The notes beneath the pieces were generated by a model, which saw only the letters and a list, made by a program, of their open reading frames with translations, made no database searches and was not told the DNA's origin. Both the position numbers and the translations under genes were made by a program. Positions 1-11,114 of a DNA stretch of 64,000 nucleotides are shown here, piece by piece; position 1 is the stretch's first letter, and every line of letters starts with the position of its first letter. This DNA comes from Onchocerca lupi (Eukaryota; Nematoda; Chromadorea; Rhabditida; Onchocercidae), in contig JAOVVO010000043.1 in NCBI GenBank assembly GCA_028564675.1, forward strand, positions 171,795-235,794. Direction: 5' to 3'.

Positions 1-36
1 CTGGAGAAGCTGCAGCGAACAAATGCACATTTGCCT

Positions 37-2504
37 TCACATTCTTTTCATGAAAACATTCCGTGAAATTGTACCTACAATCATAAAAAAAAAATGGATA
101 TCAACCGAATGAGCCCGATCGTGCATCCCAAAATTCCACATGACACCGCAGTAGCCATTTGGATCACATCCATCCAATTCATATTTGTCATTTTGTTCAA
201 TAAGGAAAGCATAAGCGCATTCATAATCGGGAGACCATTCGATTACTTTTTTCGCCCAATACATACGAAGATAACTCGACATCTATGAAAAAAAAACAAT
301 ACGTAGGCGATGTAATTTCTAATTAGTTCTGCAGAGGATGAACTGAACTAATTGAAATAGTGAATTCTGAAACACTATTTATAGCAGCAATGAAGAATCT
401 CACAACTCACTCGTCTTTGTAAAAATAAAACTGAAAAAAAAAAAATTGATACTTTATGAGTGAAAACAAGTTCAAACTGTGCTGCATTCCAATAAATATC
501 ATGCGTATATCCTTCTTCTAGCTCTTTGTAACTATAAATATATTCCCGTTTATCAAGGCGATGCTCATTCATCGTTTTCTTTGCCCATTCTGGCAAGCAA
601 TCAAACTGAAAAAAATACAACGAACGCGATTTGGCTGATAAGTAAGTTTGTCACTATCAATTAAAAATTATTTCCATCCCAAACTAAATCATACTGTATC
701 GTAAGTAGCTCTGTAGTAGTAAACAAAATTATGCGCTAGCTCACGCCGAACAACCAGTTCTTCCAAAAACGCATCTGAAGAGCAAAATATGAAATCTTAC
801 TAAACAAATATAGCGTTATCATATAAATTTCTTACTAAACAAGAACAATATGACTTAGAAAACGTGAAATTTGAAACTCTTAAATTTCCATTAAATTCTG
901 CCAATGACAAAAAGTAACTAGAGAATCTTTATCATATGCGCTTAATGTGCTAAGGGTAGCTCACTTCCACAAAAAATCACTAAAAAAAAAAAAAAAAAAA
1001 TTATCTTTCGCAGATTTTGGTGCTTTAGATTGCTTGACTTCTGCAACGATCATAATTGGACTTAACATGCCAAAGTGGATATAAGGTGAGAGATGACTCT
1101 GTTTTTCACCGTTCGGGATGTTCCTGATATAGAAATTTGATATAATCAAAAAACCAAATAGATGAAAGAAAAAAATAAAATGAGATGCATACTAAAATCT
1201 TCAAATTTTCACCGAATCTGCGAATACGAAAAAAGAAGCAAACCTTTCTTCGTCATATGTGCTTAGATTATTGGCAATGAAGTAGTCCAGGACCTGGCGC
1301 GCAGCAACTTCTCCACCTTCTAGTTTACTGCTTGTTTTGCAATCATCGACCGCTCTAATATGCTCCAGTGATATGTCTATACATTTCAAGTTATATTCCA
1401 CTATACTGAAATATCAGTAAAGCATGTAAGACAACTACATCTTAATTCTTGATCAGTGAAAACTTCTCATTTCTTACGGCGATTTCTCATCTCAGTCGGT
1501 AAGAAGGAAATTTTTCACTATTTTTACACTGTAGAACAAAACACGGTTTAGCGTTTAATTACATTTTTTGGTTTTTGTCTCATATTAACAACAGCAGTGG
1601 AACAGTAATACCACAGCAAAACAAAATAAGCTCAGTAAATATATCTGTAACGCACCTTTTCCATGATTCACAGTGAACTTTTGGAGTAACGTTCCATTTT
1701 TCAAGAAGAAAATCATCAAGCAAATGCCAAGCCACTTTCCGAATTGTATTAGCATTATAAGCTGGCTTATTGCATAAGACCTGAAAGCTAGTTTACGCAT
1801 TAGATCGCTACTACTTATCCTAATTTATAGAGTTGAATTTGGTATTTTCCGCAAGAAAACTGTCCATCTTTTTGAGAAATTGTAGCGATGATCTGAAGAG
1901 AACCACTACAAGGATGAAAGGAAATTGATGATAGGTAAAAGCAAATATTAACTGTAACGGGTATAGTGACATTTCCCTCAACTTTCGTGAGTCTGCGACA
2001 TTTCATTACAAGCTTGTCATTAAGATTTTCTTCAAAGCTGCGATCTTCACGCAAATAAGCAGCATCAGTGATCACTTCGCAGGCTACCTCAGATAATTTT
2101 AAAATAATTTCTGTGGCTTCCTGGTCACTGCTCACTTTCACGACTAACAAAGGTGCATGTAAACGCGACAGATTATTTTTTAAGCAATTCAGTCCTTCTA
2201 AAAGAAATTTTCGTTGTGCCAAATTATGTCGATCTGCAATAAATGATTAACTTATTAAAAATTGATGAAATATAATTCTGAAAGAATGAGTAATGCTTCA
2301 CATCCATCTTAAATCAGTGTCTAGTTAATTGCCTGGTTGGTAGATGTAGGTGACAAGAATAGGCACTCCATGTTCATTGGCCTTTTGAGATGCAAACGAA
2401 AATGATGGTGAGTGTTGCGAACGAATGCAGCGAGCCAAAAGAAGAACATACTTCCCTGCGATAATATTTTGCTTATTCAAAAGCTGTATTCGAGCACTTT
2501 TCAT
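37..2504 (-). CDS. Class II CPD (deoxyribodipyrimidine) photolyase
   Basis: Light-driven repair of cyclobutane pyrimidine dimers using FAD. Eight exons fit one frame: 2333-2504, 1953-2233, 1656-1780, 1244-1405, 1005-1123, 695-774, 453-605, 37-282; about 445 aa, normal for class II enzymes. Landmarks seen: GGEVAARQVLDYF, LSPYIHFGMLSP, LEELVVRRELAHNF (about residues 290-303), WNAAQ, YLRMYWAKKVIEW (369-380) and DPNGYCGVMW (404-413), the class II FAD-domain signatures. The ATG at 2504 lies just behind an acceptor, so an upstream coding exon is possible. Intron 1 needs a GC donor (CCAG/GCAATT) and the 1005 exon needs an AT donor or read-through of an A/T homopolymer. After about residue 420 the reading departs from the family and stops at 37, so the extreme C-terminus may be mis-modelled or extend beyond the window. 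It lies 538 bp downstream of the sarcoglycan gene on the same strand. Confidence 0.85.
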
Positions 2505-3041
2505 CCTGCAATATACCTAAGACCCCAGCATGACTGACCCAATCATTACAGAAATGAGCAATAAGGTCATTCATTCTGTTAAATCAAATCAATTTTCTCT
2601 TTCTACTTAATCACTTTTTGGACAACGTATAACAGAAGAGCTTGTTGATCCATTCATAATATTACGGAAATGTTAGGTTGATGACATTGTGTTTTCTTTA
2701 TTGACGTGGAGGAATCATACAGAAATGGATCTTTTGAAATGGAAGGATGACCTGAATTTCGCAATGTAGGAGGACTTGAAGGATAATGTCCTTTCCTACA
2801 GCACTACATAAAAATCAGACTATGTCTAAATTTCTTTTATTTCGCTTTTATAAGTAACAGTTTGAATCCTCGCTTTATCATCGTTATCATATAAAGAGGT
2901 TATCAGTTAAAGAAAGCAGAGAATGATAAAAATGTAAAATACAATGAGTACATCGGAGTGCACATCACAAATAGAGTGGCTGAGTTATTGATTGAAAACG
3001 GATTTTCGCTCAGGCAGATTTAGATGATTGTATTTGAGTTG

Positions 3042-5381
3042 TTAACTGCAAATGGCTCGATCTGCTCGACAGTCAGCCCCAACTACGGCCATAAATAATA
3101 ATCCATTTTCGCATATGCATAACTGATACTGGCTGATCCCTCGACCTTCACTTCTTGGTAATTCAGGCATAAGTATATTGTTTGACTCAAGACGAACTTC
3201 ACCCTGCAACATTCCCATATCATGAAGAGATGATAGTATCGCCATCCGAAAGCTAATCATCGCAGTTATGGAAACAGTATAATTTAACTCGCGTAAGAGT
3301 AACTGATAGGAATGATACTTGTGATTGTTTGATTATTAACAATAACTGACCTGTTTGGAATTTAGGGTAATCTCAAGAAGAGATGACAGTTGGATTTCTC
3401 CGGCTGCACTGGTAATCTCAATATCTTGACCTGCTTCTAAGTTTAGATTTCTAGTTGGTGATTCCAAGCTAAAAAATTTCATTCTAGACTTAATGGATGT
3501 ATTGCTGTCATCATTACTTTATTATCTTAATCCTCAGTTCCTCAATGCTTCCTTCCAATTGCAACTAAAGTTGAACGTGTTTCAAGGATTATTGCATAAC
3601 ATCCTGCACCTTACGGTATCATTATACCTCAAAATTAAGCACAAAACTCATTATGTTTTTTGATTTCATTAAGCAGCTCTATTAAGTTTAAATCAGGAAA
3701 ATCATTTTAATTTATAATATCTGAAATGTTAATAGGTAAACCTTAAGGGGCTATCAGGTTCCGGACGAATGAGCGCTGTCTGTACAGCTCCTTCGAAAAC
3801 ACTTCCACCGTCATCTGAAATTTGATGCGAAATTCCTTCATTTTTGTCTTTTTTCTTCCAGAAAATTGAATTGAGCATTTTCAATCAATCAATAGTGAAT
3901 GGTGAAATATCTATCTTTTGAAAAGAATTTCGAAATTTTAACTTGAAATTTACATAAGTGTGATACCAAGTATCCGAAGATTTTCAAGTTTAAGGCCAAT
4001 TTCGTTTGGTTCAGCAAAAAATAACAATTTTCGAGAATTATCGTAAATTTCAAAACGATCACACACTGCCTCCATACGTCCATCTCGGAACATATTGATC
4101 ATAGCAGTTTGATGTCCAGACATATTTCGGGCCTTTATGAAAACACCGCGGTATGAATCGATTGTCAACGCTTCATTCTACAATTTCATTTAATGCGTAA
4201 TTTCTTTCATTCCCGCAATGAAGCCATCGAATTCGGAATTATGTATCTGACAGGAATTTAAAAAAAAAAAAAATTTACATTAATGATGAGCTGCTATTCT
4301 ATTATTCGGAAAGTTTTAAACAATGTGTAAAACGAGAAAAGTTTCAATTTACATCTGCCGTAGAAAGCTCTGAAAAATGAATAGGACGATCAAACTGCAC
4401 TTCGCCCATAATTCGAATACTATCATCTTCAATCTTCATTGTACCCATTCCAGTCTACAATGTGCGCAGAATGATATGTGAATGAGTGAAATAATATTAT
4501 GCGTACAAAATGCCAAATGAAGCAAAAATAAAATTTGTCTAATTTGTAGAGTTTGACTTCTACATATATCTATCTGCATAATTATGACTGATTGTTTCAT
4601 CTGTCATAGCTTACGAGATGAACAAATACATATACGAGCTGCACATTATTGACAGATTGGAGAACAGATTATTTGAAAGAAGAAAACGTACCGTGGAAAT
4701 CTCGAGAACAGATATAATCCATATAGTTAATGCTAAATTCAATATGATTGCAATGGTAAGTGCGCAGATGAAACCATATAAGCATCGTTTTCGCCAACCG
4801 TAAACACCAATCCTAACATCTGTCGCTTGGTCAGAAATTGTAGTTATAAATTGATTCGAGTAATTGAAATATTTGTCTACTACCAAAATCTATCAGAAGT
4901 TTTAATTTTTTCTCAGCTTATAGTTTAGCATGAAAATTAGAGATTTTATTTATGATCCCAAACAATAAGTCTTCTAATGTTTGTTTCTTTGGATATCCAA
5001 AAGATATTACGTGACAATCGTTACATTTTTCCATCAAATCATCTGATGATTTGTCTAATCTCAAGTGACAAATAAATGAATGTATCTTCTTGACGACTTC
5101 TGAGATAAACTTTTTTGTCTTAGATATCATTTACTTGTTGCCACTCTAAATTACAATCCAAATGTCAGGTTTTATGATAGTAGTAATATATGTTCGCACC
5201 TGTAAATATCAGATTCACTAGGTGCTTTAAGAGGTGGATGAATAACAGTGGTGGAATATGATGGTACAATAGCGCCTTGTAACGAGGGAGGTGAACGATG
5301 AAAATCGTAGCTGCTGCGACCCCAAACTGGCTCATCAGTTCGTTGGTACACAGGAAGACGGGTGGTCATGTCGGTGTTCAT
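3042..5381 (-). CDS. sgn-1: Gamma/delta-sarcoglycan
   Basis: Single-pass type II membrane glycoprotein of the dystrophin-associated complex in muscle. Seven exons (5200-5381, 4692-4812, 4353-4454, 3967-4177, 3742-3814, 3351-3468, 3042-3203) join in phase to 322 aa; vertebrate delta-sarcoglycan is about 290. Seen: cytoplasmic N-terminus richer in Pro than usual (residues 1-60), the hallmark GVYGWRKRCLYG (63-74) leading into a membrane helix (about 72-95), the beta-rich extracellular repeats (TGMGTMKI, LESPTRNL), and the C-terminal Cys cluster C298, C300, C314, C321 that replaces the EGF-like fold. The start was chosen because the ATG immediately follows TTTTCAG at 5382, which fits SL trans-splicing or a 5'UTR intron. 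The exon 1/2 joint (ACAG/GTGCGA to GTTAG/G) restores IYRIGVYGWRKR. The symbol is by analogy with the C. elegans orthologue. Confidence 0.93.
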
Positions 5382-5481
5382 CTGAAAATATTCATTTATC
5401 TGTACAAAAGTTTGTCTTTTGCATTCTTGCAGACATGGTTGATTTGTAGCAATTTTTGCATCCAACTGAATTTTACAAGAT

Positions 5482-8283
5482 AATATGCTGCAGATGTGAT
5501 ATCGTCTAACGCCTATCCAGACCTTCTGCGTACAGTCTTCTCTTCTCGGTATTTGTTATTCTGATCACATATTTCCTTGGACAGTATTATTTCCTTGGCA
5601 CTAATAACTTGGATGCAAAAATCAGAGAAGTGAAAAGCAATTTTTTGAGATATATCAGAGACAAATTTTAGTATGCTAAATATACCTGTACTTAATTTCC
5701 GTTTTTAAATCATATCACAAAATTGAATAAAGAGGTAAATTTTTATATATTTCTATTAAAAAAATTGATAAAAATACGAATTTATTAAAAATTATTACTG
5801 AAAATACAGATACAGCAATACTTAAAGATATTCATGATTACCAAATGATGAACAACGAATTAGAGTATTGTATTCGGTTATATTGCTCATATTTAGTTTC
5901 TTTATACTATTTCATAAAAACGAAAAAAACGAAAAATTGCAGGATGAAAGAAAAACAATAAGAGCATGGTTATCAGATATTGATGTTATTAAACGATTTG
6001 TTATTTGTTATTATTATTTGGTTTATTTGAAAGGAATCAAAATCTTTGGAATCAAACAAAACAAATAATTTGGAAGTGATTTAATTTATTCAATGACATT
6101 GGTCCCAAAAAAGAAATATTGCTTAATGTTTGACAATGAGTTGTATGTTTTAAGATGATAATTTTTTTGTCATATCTCAATGCATTGCAATTTTAGAAAA
6201 CAATTCTATAGAGCTAGGAGATGCCACGAAAAGGTCATTATTTTGAAAAGAGGAGTTCAAGTTGATGAATATAAATGAGTGATGATTGAGAACAAATGAT
6301 CGATAATTGAAAACAGAACAAATCTGCATGCAATGAAACGCAAATTGATGGCTTGCAGCACTGGTTGCATATGAATAGGATAGAAAACGGATATATTAAA
6401 TGTTCGATCTCCTTTCTCTCTTGTACCATTTTACATCGCAAATCCCTCTTTAGTTGCCTCTCAAACTTCATCTCTTTACACATTTGTTATCGTAACTTAG
6501 TCAGCCGAGATCTCTACAAGTTGAAAATTCAACAGCTGCTATCTGGTTAAGCAAGGAGGATGATAGCAGTAATATGAGGAATATTACATTACTTCGTCAA
6601 ATACAATTAACAGTGTACTGAGAAAAACAAATGAAAACATGAAACGTGTTTTCTATGAACTGATAAGTTGACATTAGATCACCTCTGATAATCTGATCTA
6701 ACATATCTTTTTTTGCAGACAGTTAATGAACTATTCAATGCTGAAGTAATTTCAAAATGAAAAAATACTTTTTAATTCAAAACATTCAGAAACAAATGTG
6801 ATTTCTATAATTATGTGACACGACCAGTATTCTAGGATTATTGGGTTCTCTTAATTTTGTTGCTAAGCAGAAGGTACAGATGGGTTATATCCAATAAACA
6901 TCCTCTTTGATGATACATTGCGAATAGAGTTCCTTGCTCTCGTTGGCAGTAAAGTTTAGTTTATTTTTAAATCACAAAAAATCATTAATAATTTTCGCAT
7001 ATATAACGAGAGCGAAGATAAATTGCCTTAAGACTAAATTAAGATTAATGACCAACTAAACCCTGAAATTGTGTTAAGATGACTAACCAAACCCTTAAAG
7101 CACAGTCGTATATTTATTTCAATTTAATAATACATTTTAAAGTCTCACTTTTTTATAAAATTTCACGAACCATGAAACTTTTTGATCATTCCGGGATCTC
7201 TTTCAACTTTATATATATACTATCGATTTTGAATCTAATATAAAAAACTGTTTATTAAGAAAAAATTTCATTCAAACTGGCAAGAGGAATGACTTGTTTC
7301 GAACTATCATTTAGTCATCTAATGGTGAGTTTGAAGCGTTTTTTGCCTTCATAATATGGAAGCTCCAATTTATTGTTAATTTGAAAATAACTTTAAGTTT
7401 CTAAAAACTTATAGCAGAAATATCATTTTGCAGTACATAAATCAAAAGCAAACATTTTTAGAAAGATTGAATTGGATGAAATCTTCATTATGCTGATGGA
7501 AGAGTGGAAATGTGAGAAGAACAGAAAGACTTCATTAAGCGATAAATTTAATGGAATGGTTTCATGAATCGAATGGAAAACGTTGCCAAGAATCCATGTA
7601 GAGCCGTTTATGGATCTAATCATCACGAAGAATACGTGTTGTCTGGATATCTTGACAACAGATTTCGATAGTACAAATGATCGATAAGTTTGCTTTTAAA
7701 AAATCAACTTGTGTAGTATAAAAGTTATTCCACTTAATTTTATTTTGCACCCTAAATTAAATTAAATTTAGTTGATACTTTATTCATCATCATTTTTGTT
7801 ATATCTACTGCTCTTTCATATGCTTGAGAGATATATATCATACTAAATGACTGCACTTTCAGAATATTAAATAAGTGACTAAAGATTATTTGAAGAGAAC
7901 TGTTGGTGGGGATATTGATGAGGCGGCAGTATCTTACTGTTGTAAATTTCATTTTTGAAATTAAGAAACTGATTGGAATGCCACGTCGGAATCAAAAGTA
8001 ATATCAGCAGAATTTGTGTTCATTAACTCAACTGTCCATTCTCGAAATTCAACATAACTCTGCAAATTTGTGCTGAATGTTATTTCTTTTCGTGTTGCAA
8101 CATTCATTGTTGGAAATCAATGTACTCAGCAGCCAGGTAATCGCTAATTTCTATTAGAAATCTTTCTGCTATCACACTTCTATGCTATCACACTTCTATT
8201 CAATGCAATGAGAGTAACACTTTTTGACCTTTCTGGTGTCAGACCTTTTGTCTGAATTTTCAATTGTTGTATAAAATTGTAAA

Positions 8284-8332
<49 letters not shown>

Positions 8333-8640
8333 GCAATGTAATGTACCGATAATGTACCGATGCATTTAATAAGATTTCATCCCATGATAATTAACAATAT
8401 ATAGTAAATATATCGGTACATATTTATGAGCCAGTGATATGCAATCAATCTTTTCAGGAAAATGAAAGAATAGATATATGACATTCAAATGATGTCTGTT
8501 AGTGGCGATAGACAGTATGGTAAGATTCTCTTTTTTCAAATTCTCTCCTTCGTCAATTAGTTTGGAAAAGAATTTGAATCTCAAATACAAAATTATTTTT
8601 ATTATACCGTTAATAGGTATATAAATAAAAACCTAAATGT
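5482..8640. other. Gene-poor region upstream of sarcoglycan
   Basis: About 3.1 kb of very AT-rich sequence. The open frames are short and lack codon structure or flanking splice sites, and I recognise no protein. It presumably contains the promoter and 5'UTR of the minus-strand sarcoglycan gene at its left end. Apart from the (AT)n tract listed separately, nothing is supported. Confidence 0.6.
8287..8339. repeat. (AT)n microsatellite, about 26 units
   Basis: Uninterrupted alternating AT run of 53 bp between GAATGAA-like and AATGCAATG flanks. It is a simple-sequence repeat and likely length-polymorphic. Confidence 0.97.
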
Positions 8641-10365
8641 TCATTGTTACTTTCGACACAATATTGCGAGTTCTTCACCGACTGTTTGGAAATTTTGATA
8701 CAACATTGCATCTGAATAGGTGAATGTTTAAGAACTTTCGGACATTATTTGTATCTCATGAAGTTATAACACTAAGTAGACAACAAAACTATGAATTGTG
8801 CATGATGCATCGACATTGTTTTATACCGCCGACCGATAACACTTCTTGATTTCGTTGGAGTACTGCATCGTTTTCAAATAATGAGAAATGTAATAATAGC
8901 CGATATAGAAAAAGAATTTTTACAAATAGAACTATACCCTTCCGAAAAGAAATTGCATTTGATTTTTTTGGTTAAAAGATATTCGAGGGCTTTCAGAGTG
9001 ATATTATCTCTTTTCTACCGTCAATTACGCTCAATTATCACTGGGAGAAACATGGCAGCAAAACCGTTCTAGAAATCAGGAAAAATCTCTAAGTCGATAA
9101 CATCAAACTATCAGTAAAAGGAACAGATGAGTCACAAAAAATGCAATAAAATGAAATCAATTTTCAACGAAGTAGCAATGAATATAAGAGAATTTTTCTC
9201 AAACGATGATAACTTCAACAAGACGTTGCCTGAACAAGATCGAATCGAAGTAAGTCAAAAGAAAATTCTTGGCATTCTTCGGAATCATAATAAAAATGTC
9301 ATCCAAATAACTCTAAAACCTAAAAAGGAATTAGTGAGATTCCTTGTCTCTACAGTGATACAATTCAAATATTTCTTCAAAACTTATGGGAAAAGAATAT
9401 GTTTTCGGGTCAAACTATAAATGAAAGGGATAAAGAAATATGGAAATTCTTTATAAACAAATTGCCAATAAATGTTGCAGAATTACCGCGACTCATAAAA
9501 TTTACAAGGCAAATACAGCTTCATGTTTTCTCTAATGCATCAAGTGTGCCATATTCTACAGCCATATTCTGCAGTGTGCCACATTCCATATTGCACGAAG
9601 TTGTGAAGTTGAAGAAGCAGAAACATTCATGGTTTTTGCTAAATTTCGAATCTCTAAATATCTTGCGCCAACAAAAGGTATAACTATACCAAAATTAGAA
9701 TTACTAGCAATCCTTATTGGAATAAGTACAGTCAATTTTGATTGTTTTGATTTTTTTGATTTGATAGTTATGATTTTCGTTTTTGATGCAGTATTTGATG
9801 GACATTTTAGAATTTTGAAAATCGTACTGTTTTTTCTTCTAAGCCTTTTGTCAATCAATCTTCTACTGAACAGGCCTGTAATGAAGCAACTAAATCTAGA
9901 AAACATATAGTAACCATACAGTCGGATTCCAAATGTGCACTGTACTGGATGCAAAATCATTCCAGACTACTACTACAATTCATGCAAAATCGAGTCGAGG
10001 GAATAAGAAATATGAAATTCTTATATGGAAAATTCAGTATTTAACTAGACTTAGGGGACGAAAACAAAGGGAACATGCCTCTGCTAAGAATGCAGAAATA
10101 AAAAACATTGCAAAGAAGAAATTGTAGTCAACAATCAGAAATCCCTTGCGTTATGTGGAAATTAGCTAAGATAAAGGAAATAAAAAGTGAAGTGATGGAG
10201 AAGCAAGAAATGCCAGAACAGAAATGTCAAATGAAAGATTCCTCAATAGATCGATAAATATGTTATATCCTCTAGAAATTAGCGATGAAAAAATAACAGG
10301 TAATGATGAAACAAAGGAAGACGATGAGCATAGCAACGTGCGGCAGGATCCAGCTAGTATGTCAT
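8640..10365 (+). pseudogene. Decayed BEL/Pao pol remnant (RT, RNase H, integrase C-term)
   Basis: Fragments in shifting frames match, in order, the better-preserved BEL pol at 35.5-39.6 kb on the opposite strand: HYL..HEV and a DAST-like piece near 8740-8800, an RT core fragment (VIIADIEKEFLQIEL) at 8881-8990, MNIREFF..NFNKTLP at 9178-9240, the region before RNase H at 9420-9560, LAPTKGITIPKLELLAILIG at 9664-9723, SDSKCALYWMQNHSRLLLQF near 9925-9985, and the integrase C-terminal end (WKLAKIKEIK ... RSINMLYPLEI) at about 10155-10290. The DDE integrase core is absent, so the copy has an internal deletion as well as stops and frameshifts. No LTRs were found. It is an old, dead insertion. Confidence 0.85.
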
Positions 10366-10611
10366 AAATAAAAATGTAAACGTTCGCTTGTCCAAAACTT
10401 TAAATATCCGGAAGTTCTTCAACATGCGACTATTCAAATGCAACGATGTATCAAAATTCCGAAACAATCGGTGAAGAATTTGAAACGTTGCTAGTAAATA
10501 ACAAGGAATATTCACATTTTATTTATATGGATAATCTATGCCTAGGAATAAAATGATCACAGTGATCACCAAAATTATGTCCAAAAACTATCATCGTCAT
10601 CCAGCGCCAGC

Positions 10612-10884
10612 TTAGATGCAGCAGACCAAACGAATGGGTGTTGAGATGGGTGATTTGCTAATTTGAGCGTTTAGAGGGCGTTGTCTTGGGTGATAATGAT
10701 TGGTTGTAGTTAAGCATTGGGGATTAGGGATAGGACGGGATAATCCTGGAACTAGTGGGCAAGAGTAAACTCCCGGAACTTTGTTCATCAACTCTCGAGG
10801 ATAATATCTATTGGGTTGAATCCGGAAATCCTTTTCTTCCTCTTCATATTGTTTTTGGGCGATTTTCTGTAAAATTTGGGGCAT
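10612..10884 (-). CDS. Unassigned small ORF, 90 aa, head-to-head with DIM1
   Basis: An open frame from ATG 10884 to a TAA at 10612, clearly less AT-rich and richer in Pro, Arg and Gln than its surroundings. The middle carries NRYYPRELMNKVPGVYSC followed by a Pro/His-rich stretch (NPQCLTTTNHYHPRQRPLN). A good acceptor (AATTTTACAG) lies inside the first codons at about 10869, so this may instead be a terminal exon starting at IAQKQYEEEE. I do not recognise the family. The first codon is about 230 bp from the DIM1 ATG on the opposite strand, so the two could share a promoter region. It could also be fortuitous. Confidence 0.4.
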   Translation of the reverse strand: MPQILQKIAQKQYEEEEKDFRIQPNRYYPRELMNKVPGVYSCPLVPGLSRPIPNPQCLTTTNHYHPRQRPLNAQISKSPISTPIRLVCCI

Positions 10885-11114
10885 TAGCAGCGATAATGGC
10901 GATGCGTATATTAGATTGTCTTGCTGAAGAAAAAATCAATTTGTATATTTTCAACTGATGAAAGCGGACCTTTGTTTACTCGAGAAAATAAACATGAACT
11001 CGAAATTAATATTTTACATTGGAAATGTTAGAAAAATCCTATTGTATTGTACTCCTTTTACTAATGAACGATTTAATTACAGTTTCATTCTAATTGCATC
11101 TTATTTCAGTTATT

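Noticed and set aside
5016..5130. Possible extra sarcoglycan exon behind TTTATCTCAG (minus)
   Set aside because: Does not join in phase, and skipping it gives a perfect family match at the transmembrane exon.
5868..6068. Lys-rich open frame in the 5.5-8.6 kb region
   Set aside because: Composition mirrors local A/T runs, with no splice context, homology or second exon.
8180..8365. Open frame with Tyr-Ile repeats
   Set aside because: It is only the translation of the (AT)n microsatellite.
9556..9960. 134-codon minus-strand frame
   Set aside because: It is antisense to the decayed BEL pol fragments, whose plus-strand motifs explain the region.
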